Assembly: GCF_037392515.1 (NCBI RefSeq)
Contig: NC_090283.1
Coordinates: forward strand, 25,870,249 to 25,934,248
Direction: 5' to 3'
Origin: Haliotis asinina
Taxonomy: Eukaryota; Mollusca; Gastropoda; Lepetellida; Haliotidae
Length of the DNA stretch: 64,000 bases
Shown: piece by piece, positions 17,901 to 29,500 of the stretch
Layout: every line of letters begins with the position of its first letter
How positions within the stretch are numbered: the stretch's first letter is position 1
Notes under the pieces: generated by a model
What the model was told of the DNA's origin: nothing
Database searches by the model: none
The model's input: only the letters and a program-made list of their open reading frames with translations
Made by a program: the position numbers and the translations under genes

Positions 17901-18686
17901 AATCTCTACAAGCTCATGAACAACTCGGTGTTTGGTAAGACTATGGAAAACCTGAGGAAACGCGTAACCGTGAAACTGGTTAGATCTAGTGAGGAAGACA
18001 AGCTCAGGAAATTGATAGCCAGTCCGGCATTCAACCGTAATAAAATATTCACAGACGACCTAGTTGCCATACACATGAAGAAAAGTCACATAAAATTCAA
18101 CCGACCTGTTTACGTTGGGATGAGTATCCTCGATTTATCCAAACACCTGATGTACGACTTTTACTACAACGAGCTCAAGAAACAGTACGGCGACAGGTGC
18201 GAAGTGTTGTACACTGACACGGATTCCCTGCTGATGGAGATTCGAACTGAGGACGTGTACGAGGATATGAAAAAACACATCGATTTATACGACACCAGCG
18301 ACTATCCTAAGACCCATACCATGCACAGCACGGTAAATAAAAAGGTCCTAGGTAAGATGAAGGACGAGTGTGCTGGCACGCCAATAGCCGAGTACATAGG
18401 TTTGAGGCCTAAGATGTACTCCATATTGAAAGCCGACAATAGTGAGATCCGAAAAGCTAAAGGGGTTAAGAAGTATGTGGTGAAACAACACATCAAACAC
18501 GCCAGATTCAAGGAGGCTCTGTTCAAGACCCGTACCTTTAGGCATAAGATGAACACGCTTAGAAGTGATGGACATAAGATATACGGACTGACTATAAACA
18601 AGACGTCCCTATCGCCTATGGACACGAAACGTTGGATAGCTATTGATGGTATAAACACATACGCGTATGGACATGAAAAAATTTGA
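14997..18686 (+). CDS. Protein-primed family B DNA polymerase (1229 aa)
   Basis: This is the replicative polymerase of the element. Domains in order: three SAP/HeH-like repeats (residues ~1-31, 37-66, 74-103); a zinc-finger-like HFCVRC...H...C (~378-400); Exo I YADFEAL (~436); an endonuclease VII/HNH-like Cys-His insertion (~529-562, DHCHITGKYRG); Exo II HNLRGYDSHLIM (~577); Exo III YLRTDVLLLADVFE (~718); Pol A LDANNLYGWAMSQYLP (~817); Pol B KLMNNSVFGKTMENLRKR (~972); Pol C YTDTDSLLME (~1072). Length is normal for Polintons, and the exonuclease and polymerase motifs are in place. The stop overlaps the integrase start by 20 bp. A shared leader motif lies just upstream. Confidence 0.96.
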   Translation: MTTVRELKRVAKQRGVIGYSRMRKPALLRLLGLEVPPTVKQLKAQAKQLGYTGYSKLGKAGLTALLSHTPVARPTVKQLKTEAHDLGLGGYSRMRKPQLVELLRQNRAIDLQFVRTKHAVGNYLGSWRMHVDRNIDITDIKPLIADKVNQELNNLGSIKFQITVKMSLDKQVGSTTEYVQPYFRGKQEVVTHAETIDASIDTSFQQIREYLERYTHLGSGWAVDKIDNVYLDIAKYMPFRGGSYLALPPYYKNKQAIVNVKNRGNDCLRLSIRSALFPAATNPNRPSNYPQDDGLNWDGIDEPTPISQITKVEKQNNLAINVFGHEGNTTIIHRVSPVKDCQVINLFMIQKGETYHYTWIKHLSRLLHDQSKHVGEKHFCVRCLHCFSRADLLESHLEDCQGVGQTAIRVDMPKEGENILKFDNHKNQMSVPYIIYADFEALVAAAGEAPSGAFTHKTQEHKACSFGYIVVRCDGETKAPVVYRGPDAAERFLKCLQEEEKIIRNALYKIALMRMTRADMLAHASSTNCHVCDSPLNGDSVRDHCHITGKYRGAAHNACNLKLKINPKTINIPVVFHNLRGYDSHLIMQAIAKIDGNISCIPNNMERYISFSLNGLRFIDSFQFLLSSLDSLVKANNTFPITDRYTDAETRHLLMRKGVYPYEYMDSWAKFTETRLPPIDCFYSKLNEASVSRDDYSHAINVWNKLGCKNLGDYHDLYLRTDVLLLADVFETFRQTCFKQYKLDPAWYYTSPGLSWDALLKKTGVNLELLTDYDMHLFIEKGLRGGISMASKRYAKANNQYVKGYDPNKPTNHILYLDANNLYGWAMSQYLPTGGFEWVPNVDVMSIAPDSNKGYILEVDLEYPKALHASHNSYPLAPERMKVNTDWMSEYQHNLSGGRVADVEKLVPNLMNKTKYIVHYRNLQLYLSLGMRLTKIHRVLMFDQSPWMEPYIRMNTDLRKKATSDFEKNLYKLMNNSVFGKTMENLRKRVTVKLVRSSEEDKLRKLIASPAFNRNKIFTDDLVAIHMKKSHIKFNRPVYVGMSILDLSKHLMYDFYYNELKKQYGDRCEVLYTDTDSLLMEIRTEDVYEDMKKHIDLYDTSDYPKTHTMHSTVNKKVLGKMKDECAGTPIAEYIGLRPKMYSILKADNSEIRKAKGVKKYVVKQHIKHARFKEALFKTRTFRHKMNTLRSDGHKIYGLTINKTSLSPMDTKRWIAIDGINTYAYGHEKI

Positions 18687-19635
18687 GGCTATTTATTACA
18701 GCCCGCGTGGATATTGGAAAGGAGCTAGCGCAGTAGATAAGCTAGCTAAAATGGCGCGAGTATCACCAGAGAAAGCCAAAGCGTGGCTTGAAAAACAAGC
18801 CCTGTGGCAGATCTATTTGCCGGCGCCACGCTACGTACCTAAAAGGAGTTTCGGAATTAACATACCTAATAACATTCACCAGGCAGACCTACTGTTCCTA
18901 CCTCATGATAAGAGGTACAAGTATGCCTTAACCGTAGTGGACGTAGCCAGTCGTTACAAGGAAGCCGAACCCTTGACCACGAAAGATTCGGCCAAAGTAG
19001 CCAAAGGATTAGAACGCATATACAAACGCAGCCCGCTGACTTGGCCAACAGAGCTGCAAGTTGATCCAGGACGGGAGTTCATGGGTGCCGTTTCACAACT
19101 GCTAGCCAAACACGATACAAAGGTCAGACGTGGCACGGCCGGAGCCCATCGCAGCCAAGCCATAGTTGAGAGATTTAATAGGACTTTGGCTGAGCGCTTG
19201 TTCGGTTATCAGTATGCTAGGGAGATGACCACCCCTGGAAAACGATCGACCGAATGGGTAGCGAGGTTACCAGAGGTGGTGTCAGCAATCAACCATGAAG
19301 TCACCCGTCTCACCGGTAAGAAACCGGCAGACGCTATCAAACTAAAATCAGTGTTAGCAGAGTCGTCTGCTCCATTGCGTGGAAAGGAGAAACAGATACC
19401 AGATAGGGCCTTAGTTAGGTATCTATACCAGCCGGGGGAACACGAGGGCGATAGCCGTAAGCGAGCCACCGATCCTATATGGTCGGTCAAAACTTACAAC
19501 ATAGATAAAGTGGATATGAAAGCCGACGAACCTAACTTGTACTACTTGAGGGGTGGGCCGGGTAGGGGATTTGTAAGAGAAGAATTATTGATCGTACCGT
19601 ACGGCACAGTGTTACCGCCTGCCAAGTCACGGTAA
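18667..19635 (+). CDS. Retroviral-type integrase (322 aa)
   Basis: The catalytic acidic residues are D74 (QADLLFLP), D133 (QVDPGREFMG) and E168 (VERFNRTLAERL), with 34 residues between the last two. The core spans ~65-210. The N-terminal ~60 residues are helical and lack an obvious HHCC zinc site. The C-terminal part (~245-322) is basic and probably SH3-like. The gene starts inside the polymerase gene, and its last ~60 codons lie in the right TIR. It would cut and join the element's ends, giving the duplication seen at the borders. Confidence 0.95.
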   Translation: MDMKKFEAIYYSPRGYWKGASAVDKLAKMARVSPEKAKAWLEKQALWQIYLPAPRYVPKRSFGINIPNNIHQADLLFLPHDKRYKYALTVVDVASRYKEAEPLTTKDSAKVAKGLERIYKRSPLTWPTELQVDPGREFMGAVSQLLAKHDTKVRRGTAGAHRSQAIVERFNRTLAERLFGYQYAREMTTPGKRSTEWVARLPEVVSAINHEVTRLTGKKPADAIKLKSVLAESSAPLRGKEKQIPDRALVRYLYQPGEHEGDSRKRATDPIWSVKTYNIDKVDMKADEPNLYYLRGGPGRGFVREELLIVPYGTVLPPAKSR

Positions 19636-19769
19636 ACGTGATGGCGTGGCTTTGTAGTAGGGGCAATAATAGCAAGAGCTAATGGTCCCACCAAAGCCTC
19701 ATTTACTAAATGAGGCTTTTTAGAGGGGTTTTTGAAAAGTGTTTTCGGACTATCATTCCCTATACTACT
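19451..19769 (-). repeat. Right terminal inverted repeat of Polinton B
   Basis: Inverted partner of 5217-5533, with about four mismatches. It contains the integrase 3' end, the palindrome and the terminus CCCTATACTACT. Confidence 0.95.
19693..19719. other. Perfect 13-bp palindrome in the right TIR
   Basis: It is the same 13-1-13 palindrome as in the left TIR and in copy A, followed by a T run, 57 bp after the integrase stop. Confidence 0.75.
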
Positions 19770-19774
19770 CTATA
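19769..19774. repeat. Candidate target-site duplication, right of Polinton B
   Basis: TCTATA, matching 5211-5216. The first T overlaps the last base of the symmetric TIR. Confidence 0.7.
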
Positions 19775-20542
19775 CAAATGTGTTCCAGTGTGTATTTTTA
19801 GTCAATTCTCTTTATTATTATTGAGTTGATACAAGTCTCGTCGTTTTCGCATTGAAACAGCATTTCAACAAATGTATATAATGTAGAAAACTGAATTCTT
19901 TTGTGTACAAAAAAGTGGAGCATGCAAAAGATGCAGACAACAAATGCAGAAAAAGATGCTTTACTGGAAGCCTTAATTTTAAACACATGATCGACGTGGA
20001 CGTATTTTATAGGAGACAAACGTGACTGGCCACGGAATAAAATGGAATTAGATCTTGGGTGGAAATAATTAAATGACGTGCATAGTGCAGTCTAAGGGAA
20101 ACCGCTCTAAACAACGTTGTGAAGTTAACTGCCGTTGATATTCCAATAAGGAATAAGTAACGGATGTTTGTTACAATAAAACCCATTCCTTTATGAAACA
20201 GTCATCATGTTTTTATCTGAGCACGTTTCCAAAGTTAACGATTATTTATATATACAGGGCGAGTTAAATTCTAACACCTACGACCAGAGAATGGAAACAC
20301 GTGTAATGTTCGGGTTTTGTAATTGTCCTGACGGTTTATAAACAGATGGATTAATTAATACCTTTTGTTTTAGTATCAACAAATAAACGACACTAACGGC
20401 CATAGGCTTAAAGTAGAATAGCGAAAATTGGTGAGGTCAAAAGAGCTTGTTCAGTAACGGAAGACCGGGCAACACAATGAAGGGTTAGTTTTGATTGGAA
20501 TTACAATCGATGGAGACATCTGGACGCCTTCGACCCTCTTCT
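19775..20542. other. No gene recognised; probable 3' flank of the SDR gene
   Basis: This DNA follows the SDR stop codon on the minus strand and may contain its 3' UTR. I see no domain, RNA gene or clear repeat. Confidence 0.4.
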
Positions 20543-23500
20543 TCATGTAAGGACTGGAGTGGTCATTGAGAACCCTCCATCGACCTTGAAACATTCTCCA
20601 GTGACAAAGGCTGCTTTCTCGGAGGCTAAAAAGGCAACAATGTGACCAATTTCTTCTGTGGTACCCGCTCGACCAATTGGCGTTGCTTTGATCGCGGCAC
20701 GATCCAGCTGGAACAGTGTGAGTGAGTGACTGAAACACTATTGTGTATCTATTCTGTTGACAAAGAAACCCTATTTGGTCTGGTTATACCTGAACGCCAC
20801 CTGGCTAGGACCAGGTTCTTTCTCAGTGCGTGACAACTTTACATCAAAATGACGTTTATTGATTTATTTGTTTCTTATCAAGGAAAGCCTGTTTGGCCTT
20901 GCTCTTTTCGAAAACCAGCCTGATTAACACTCATTACGAGACCGATGAGGATCAGGGATAGACGTGCTATCCAACATTCCATACTTGTCATGGAGACAAC
21001 TAGACAGGTCCTTGTGTTGTTGATGACTGAACTGACTGACCCACACTCGATTATTTACAGACCGCCGCTATGTAGCTGGAACATTGCTGAGAGCGTTGTT
21101 AATGCGTTCTTAATGCGTGATAATCGTACATCAAAGTTGCTCTTGTTATTAATTCTCGGTTTCCGTTCCAGATATGATACCATCAAAATAATTACCTGGG
21201 CAAAAACCTCTTTCGATATGGAGCGAGACAATATTTGAGTCGGTATATAACCGGGCCTGAAACAGTGACAACAACACCAAGAATAGAACAATCGTGCCAA
21301 ATGCAAGTGTAACAAAAGACATCTAATCTAACAGTGAATACAACCAGTCAGCTGTAATAATGAATGTAATAGTCACAGGGATAGTATTTTACAATCGTGT
21401 AACGAAAAGACCACAGGATATGCTAATTTACTGATTTTGTTTCAAACCCAAACTCCTGCTCGGATGGAATTATGAAGTGATCGATGGTGTAAAGTTATTA
21501 GACTTCGGAGATTGCGTCTTACATAGTAGATGTTATCAATTACCGCATGTTATTGTATTCCAGTTGTGTAGAATGGGTTCTCTGATTCAGACTCAATTAT
21601 TTACTGACCGCCGCACCCACATTGGTATAATGTGTGAAGCCCATTTTCTGGTATTGCCCAGCGGTGATATTGCTGGAATATTGCTAAATGCGGCGTAAAA
21701 CTAAACTCACTCGTTCACTGATCGCCGCGATACAGCTTGAATTTTTTTTCCTGAGTACGGTAATTACCAACAAACAAAACTGAACATATGCACGAACTGA
21801 AATAAGTGAGTGAGTTAATATTTATCGTCACATCGGCAATATTTCATCCATATCGTGACGAGAACATGCAACAATGAAAACGACCATATGTACATTATAC
21901 AATCTGTCAAAGAAGGACAGTAAAAGAACTAGAATATCACAATTATCATTAAGTCTAAGATTGTCTTGATACTAAAGAGTGTTACAGACAAAATACTGCT
22001 TTGTGGAACACCCTGATCCTGATTATAGTGGTCAAACAGGGTTGAACCCACTCGGACTTGAAATTGCCTGTCCTTTAATTATTAAAATCATCCACAAATA
22101 ACGATCAATCTATTTGATCGCTTAAAACTTTAGATAAACTGTTGATCTTTATGCTAAGAAGAGAGACAGACACAATAGTGCCTTATGGAACACCCTGATC
22201 CTGATTGTAATGATCAGACAAGGTAGAACCCACTCGATCTGTCATTTAAAAAGTTGACTATAAATTCAGGCAAACGACCTCCCAAACCGAAGTCATGTAA
22301 GTCTCTTAAAATGCCATATTTCCAGGTTGTGAGTGAATGAGTGAGTATATATTTAACGTCACATCGTCAATATTTCAGCCATATCGTGACGAGAACATTC
22401 AACAATGAAAAAGATCATATGTACATTACAAAAACCTGTCAGCAAGGGACAGTAAAACAACTAGAATATCACAAATGGGATTAAAACTAGCGTGGAGAGG
22501 TAAAACTAATAGCCCTATTCGGACAATACAATATAAAAACAGGCTATAGATCGCCAACAACTGAAGGCAGATCATCATACTAGGGACCATGGGGACTTAC
22601 AGTACCTTTGTTACCTGCATGGACCCTAGTTGGGTTTACATCATCCCCTCAGCTGTTAGCAATTTAGACATATCTGAATAGTCTGAATAGATTATATATT
22701 GTTTACTTTTAAGAGGTGTTAACATGGTGTTAGCTTCTGCTGTAAAAATAGAACTATTATCTGATAATCTAGAAGATATTGTTCTGGATCCAATGACAGT
22801 GGCACAAGCCACTGCGCCACCGTCCTTGGATCAATCTGTAAAAAAGGATTTATAATTTCTATATTTATGTTCCAATTGATTATATTCTTGTTTATAGTGT
22901 AATTCATTCGTTTCTGATTTTGTGAAAGTGGTCAATGTTATGTCCACTTGGGGCCTGACCAACTGCCAAGGAGGAGAAGAAAGAAGACGGGAGGGAACTA
23001 TGTTTTCCAGCTCAATGCCGGCCGAAGAAAGAAATGGTTTAGTTCTATGTCCTAGAGGCGGAACAAGAGAAGATTGTTGTATAAATCCTTATAAAGGGGA
23101 TTGAAACACAGTTTCAAGGCAGGGTTAGATTCATCATTAGAGTGTAATTTAGTAGTGTACTGTAAAGCTAATTTTAAACGGCACTGCTCAAGAGATCGTT
23201 CATCTGCCTCAATGTAAAGACTGTCAATAGGTGAAGTTCTAAAAGACCCAAGACAAAGTCTTAAACCTTGGTGATGGACAGAATCAAGAAGTTTCAGGTT
23301 GTTTTTGCAGGCTCCTCCATAAACGATGGAGTCATAATCAAGTTTTGAGCGGACGAGTGATCTATATAGGTAAAGGAGGGTAGTCTGATCTCCTCCCCAC
23401 TTTGAATTAGAGACAACCTTTAATAAATCGAGTGCCATCAAGCCTTTGGCTTTTAGGGATTTAATATGGGGCAAAAAGGTCAAATGTGAATCACAAATAA

Positions 23501-26500
23501 GTCCCAAGAACTCGGCCTCCTTGACAACTTTGATAGGGGTGCCACTTAGAAATAGTTCTGGGTCTTTATGAGGTTTATATTTACGGCAAAAGTGTGTACA
23601 GTTGGTTTTTTATTTAGAAAATTTGAAGCCATTGTCAAGACACCATTTACCTATTTTGTTTAAACACAGCTGCAGTTGTCGTTCAATAGTATGCATATTT
23701 TTCCAACGACAAGAAATATCAATATCATCCACAAATAACGATCCATCAATTGAATCGTTTAAAACTTTTAATAAACTATTTATCTTTATACTAAAAAGTG
23801 TCACTGACAAAATACTGCCTTGTGGAACACCCTGATCCTGATTGTAGTGATCAGACAGGGTAGAACCCACGCGGACTTGAAATTGTCTGTTATTTAAAAA
23901 TTTGCCTTTGAATTCAGGTCCAGTTTTAGGTATTGGTACTACTATAGCATCACACCATGAAGTAGGAAATTTCCCAGAAGTTCAAATATCATCAAAAATT
24001 GATAAGAGCGTCTCTAAACAGGATTCTGGTAAGTGCTTCAGGAGTTGATAATGTATTTTATCACCTCCTGTAGCAGTGTCATGAGCTTGATCAGGCGCAG
24101 TATGGAGTTCATGAATAGAAAACGTTTCATTATAATCTTCCCCATTATCAGAATTTTCTTTTCTTGTTTTTTTTTATATTGCTGAAATTTAGGTATATAA
24201 TTAGAAGAGGAAAAATGTTTAGCAAGAGTTTCGGCCAGGTTATTTGCAGTATCTGATTTATCAGTAAGTAATTGATCCCCATGTTTAAGATGATGGACAG
24301 TAGATTTAGTACCTTTACCTTTAATTTTCTGGACCATGTTCAACACCTTGGACATGGGTGTCCGAGAATTATTTTTGGATACATAATTTTGCCAAGATTG
24401 GCGTTTGTTCTGTTTAAAAGTACACCGTGCTTTAGCATTTAAAATTTTAAATTTCTTTTAGTTATACACCATAGGATGGCGACGGAAATAATGTTCTGCT
24501 TTTATCCTTGCTTTCCTAGCTTGTTTGCATTCATCGTTGAACCACGGTTTTCGAATATGTGGAACTGCAGAGGACTGGTATACCCTCATCAGCTACGGGG
24601 TTCAGTTCATCAGCAAAACATTTAATAGCATCAGGAACGTCAATAAAACGTTCGGGTTTAAGTTTTTCAGCACACAGTGTTTCATATAAAGCCCAGTTAG
24701 CCCTTTTAAAATTCCACCTTGATGATGGAGGAACATCAGATAGAGTTACAGCTTTTAATATAGTAGGAAAATGGTCACTTCCACAGAGGTCATTGTGGAC
24801 TGACCATTCGAATTCATTAAGTAGTTGTGTATTTGTGAGTGAGAAGTCGAGAGGAGATTAGGTCCCTGTACCAGGGTGTAAATATGTGCTGGAACCATCA
24901 TTATAAATACATAAATCATTGTTAGAACAAAAGTCCTCCAACAATTTACCTTTAGCTTTTGTAGTTACACTACCCCAGAGTGGGTTGTGCCCATTTAAAT
25001 CTCCCATTATAATACAGAGTTTCGGGAGTTGGTCATATAGAGGTTGAAGATCGGATTTGGGAAACATCGAAGACGGCGAAATATAGAGAGATCATAGCGT
25101 AAACGCTACATGTAAAGTAATTCTCACAGCAACAGCCTGCATATTAGTAGTAAGTGGAACAGGGCTTTGAATAACGTTTTGTCTGACTAGAATGGATGAT
25201 CCGTCGGAGGTGAAAAACAATGATATGCACTAAATGACGAAGATCAAATGTATCTGTTTGTTTTAAATATGTCTCTTGGAGACATAACGCCGAAAGTGTA
25301 AACTCTTGGACTAATATATATAGCTCTAATTCATGTAAATTAGTCCTCAATCCTCTGCATTCCAATGTACAATATTATTGGAATAAACTATCTTTTGGGG
25401 TGATTTATTGGGGATCTTCCCTGCACTCTTTTGGAGGGCGACAAGCTGTGTGCCCTAAAATGAACGTTTTCAGATACGTCCATGTCTTCAAGACCCATAT
25501 TTATTGAACAATTGAATTTTAATTGGTGACCCTTAAGGAGCTCTGCCACTTTGTTATTTTGAAGCATCAGGCTTAGGCTTAGGTTTACTTTTAGCAGTTT
25601 GTTGACTATCAGCTGTCGACTGAGGCTTTGAGTGTGACTGAGATGATGATGATTTGTGATCAGAAGAAGATTTTTATGTACTAGGAAGTGATTCCTCAGT
25701 CTGGTATGATATAGTAGGGTACAAAAGATGTGGAGAATCGCAATTTACCCAAGTCAAGGTAGTTTGCCAGCCTGTGGATGATTTGGTTATTTTAGAGCTA
25801 GACTCAGAGGATGGTTTTGCTACTGTAACTTTCTGCAAAATTTTACCATTTTTTTTGCCTCAGAAAAAGAGATATTTTGAGTAAACTTATTCTGTTTATC
25901 TCCATTTGCTCTTTCCAGATTGGACACTGTTTAGAAAATGAAAAATGGTCGCCTGAGCAGTTGGTGCATTTTTTAAAATCACTGTCACAATCTTCTGTTG
26001 TGTGTGATTTCTCACCACAGAGAGCACACACAACAGGCAATGTGCGAGTAGTTACACTGTGTCCATATTTCTGGCATTTAAAACACCTGAGCGGGTTGGG
26101 GATGTAGGTAGCCTGCCGTCACTGATTTGGGCGCATTTGGAGAGGAAAAAGTAAACAGATACGTATTGGTCTTGATGGTTTCATTGTTTTTCCGAGTTGA
26201 AAAGCACTTGACGTAGAGTACACCTTGATCCTTCATGTCTTATATTATATCATGGTTTGACATATCATCAAACAATCGATCCGATCTCTAACGATACGTT
26301 TGCTTGTGTCCATGGTTTTGTAAGCAGACACTGTTTCCAGAATGCCCACGAAAGATTTGATCTAGATCAGGTTGGTTGATTGTTGTTTTATCCCACACTC
26401 ATCTAACAGCGCACAGGAACGTAAGCGTCTAATGTTTTTCACATCCCCAGCAATACCTTGAATACCTTTGGATACAGCACAGGGGTTCAACTTTAACGGT

Positions 26501-29500
26501 GTGATGTCAGAAGTCTCAATCACAATGAAACACGGCCAATACTCAATCGATGCAGACGGTCTGTGATCAGTATAAACAGGATAAATTTCAAGTGAACATT
26601 TTGTTATTTTGGGTGGAATTTCATAAACCATGGTTAGAGTAATACGGTTCATCATCCGAGCTCCCCACCCACCACGGAGTATCATAACGACAATGCTAAA
26701 GCAAGCGGGCCTCCAGTTTACAGCACCATGGATACCCGGATGACATACTCCAGCAGAAGAATTAAAGATTAATAAGTCCGCCAGACTGGCCCATGAGGCA
26801 CCGCCTTCTGGGCATACAACTCTAGGCAAAAAACATGAATTTATAAAATTGGAATTCAGAATGTCCAAAAATCGGCCAGGAACTAGTAATATACATATTA
26901 AAATTCTCAAAATTGTGTGCAACATTACATATAGTAAATGCTCAGGGCTTGGCGTGACCACCCGATTGGTTGAAGCGGGCCCATTTCAACCATCCGTCTA
27001 GGTGAAGTTAGGGCCGAAGTGGTGTGTTGAGCAATAGGAACACTGGTCCTGCTCCCATACCCTCAACCACCAGGATCCCCGCCTCCACCGACACAGGGTC
27101 GCAACCACGGCAAACGGGTTGGTGGACAAACTATCCCTCGGTATCCACGACGGGGGCGAACGGCTCTTGGCGTTACCCAGCACCCACCCCGAGGACGTGG
27201 CCGTTTACGGGTGCCGGACTGACACAAGTCAATGTGACTTTCCGTTTAGCTCTTACCGTTCTTTGTGTACTTACTTGACTGCATTCACGCGTACTCCGTG
27301 TGACACCATTTCTGTGGAAAGAAATTAAGCTGTTTGTTTGCTTGCTGATAAAGCCACTTTGTAATATTCAGTTGTCTTATGTGACAGGTATAGCTAGTAG
27401 CATCATTAATGTAACGATGGGTAGTTTAAATGGTAGACAGATATACTAAGCAATGTCATGTGGAATTGATAAGATTTACAAATGCGGCAATAGACGGATG
27501 TTCATGGTGTGCATGGTAAATGTATAATTTTCGTAGATTTGAAAACGTTTTGCATACAAGTGAGAAATGGAATTCGTTTCCAACTACATCTGTTTCATAG
27601 CAGTTGAAATATCTACATAATCTGCTTTCTTCATCTATTCCGATTCTCCGTCCAATTCAGTCCTTAAGTTGTGGCATCCTCATCTAAAACTTGACAGAGC
27701 TTTACGTTCTTCATTTGATAAGAGTTAGATATAGTTCGACATTCAAACCCGATTTCTAGGTTGCATAGGAAGATAGTTTAGAGTTGTTTTTACGTCATCT
27801 TTGAATATCTACGTCAATGATGCGTTGTATTATTTCTGATACAAACAGTGTTTTATAGTCCTGCATGTGTCTCCACAAATCCATATTGAAATAGAATCTG
27901 TTTAGCCTTCGAAGCCCATGATATATTATTTACACTGCCCAATCCACATCACATCATGTGGGTCTACTGTTTGAGAAGTCGATGAGTTTCCATTAAAAGA
28001 AGTTTGGTCCAGTATGTGAGTAACTTCGTTACATACGTGACAAAACAGTATTTCTTCCACAGTCTCTAAGAACGGCAGCACTGCATGTAGTCTAGGTACA
28101 AATATAATTTTCATGAGATATTTCACCTGAGCGTTTTCTATGTGCTGAACATGTTGGAAGCCCCAGAAACAGCTCCGTATGTGAAGATTGGTTAAAAACA
28201 TTCTATCCAATAAGTTGCAGCTACACTGATCGGCAGTCCAGCACACATATATTACCTGACGTACTTTCTCGGCTTGTTGAACTAACACAGTTGTTGTTTG
28301 AGTCCAAACTGCTATTGGTGTAAAGATCATGTATTTATAGGACGCCACGACTGTAGTCTTCGATCCTTTATGTAACCACCTTTTGCAGTTGCACAGAAGT
28401 CACCGTTTCGAAAAACTACAATCTGCGATTTATTAATGTTTAAAGCGAGACCCTATTTCTCACAGCAGGTACAAAGAACATTAACATGATTTGAAGTCCC
28501 CTTGCTGTATCTGTTGTGTTGGCCACATCATCCGCATATAAAAGAGATAACACACATTTGGATCGTCTTCCGAAATATAAATACCTTAAAGTTTACATTC
28601 TGATGCCGTTATTTCAGTTGCAAGTTCATTAATATATAGCGTAAAACGTAGCGGGCTTAACATACATTCCTGTCTTTTTCGCTAACAACACTGGAAGATT
28701 CTGTTAGACCACTGGAAGCTCTGACATATGACTTGAGTTTGGAATACATATTTCGCAGGGATGTCAAAATATTGCCATGCATGTTATAGTTGATGAGTCG
28801 ATACTAAAGATGTGAATGATTCACGTTGTTGTCGAAGGCTTTCGAAAACTGTATGAAAAATCAATAGAAACGGCCATCCGATCGTGTATTCCGTCCTAAT
28901 ACTGGCTTGGTTTTCATATAATACTATTATCAGATGTCCATTGCGGTAGTCTTTGATATAATATTTTTGTGAACGTTTTCTCAATGACTGAGAATAGTCA
29001 CATCATTATAGTTATTCACATCATTTTGTCATCCACCTTTATAGAGGGAACATATTGTAGCTCCACACCATTCTTTGGGGAAGTTTCAAAGGACCGAATA
29101 TCTTCCTACTGAACCGAGGGGCATGTTCAGTAACGGTACCACGACTGCAGAGCGCTGAGCGTACATGTAATACCACCGTACATGTAAAACCATCAGGTGC
29201 CTCCAGAGTTGCACTTTTTAAACCTTTTCTTGTGACAGATTGAGTGACTGATTACTACAGAAGTTTCAGTTTCTATACACTGTCGAAACCAATTCAACTA
29301 TTAGTTTTTCTCTAACTTTTAACTATCCAATACTCCTGGTGTTTCGTAGTCAAAATTTTGAATACTGGACTATAACCGACGCTTACCGAATGCTTGATCT
29401 CAATAAAGTCTGCCCAGCAAACTCTATCACCTCACATGAATGGGCACCATATGTTTTACAAAAATGTTTTGCAGTTTTACCTTGCGCTAGGTATCTCGTA

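Larger units (their letters stand above)
5217..19769 (+). mobile_element. Polinton/Maverick copy B, looks whole (~14.55 kb)
   Basis: The element has ~317-bp terminal inverted repeats that differ at only about four positions, a candidate TCTATA duplication at both sides, and uninterrupted frames for all sixteen genes listed inside it. Replication and integration genes lie at the right end. The structural genes (capsid, candidate penton, packaging ATPase, fibre-like) are in the middle and left. It looks whole, with no evident breaks, and near-identity of the TIRs points to a recent insertion. Gene content is typical of animal Polintons except that no adenoviral-type cysteine protease was recognised. 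Confidence 0.96.
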
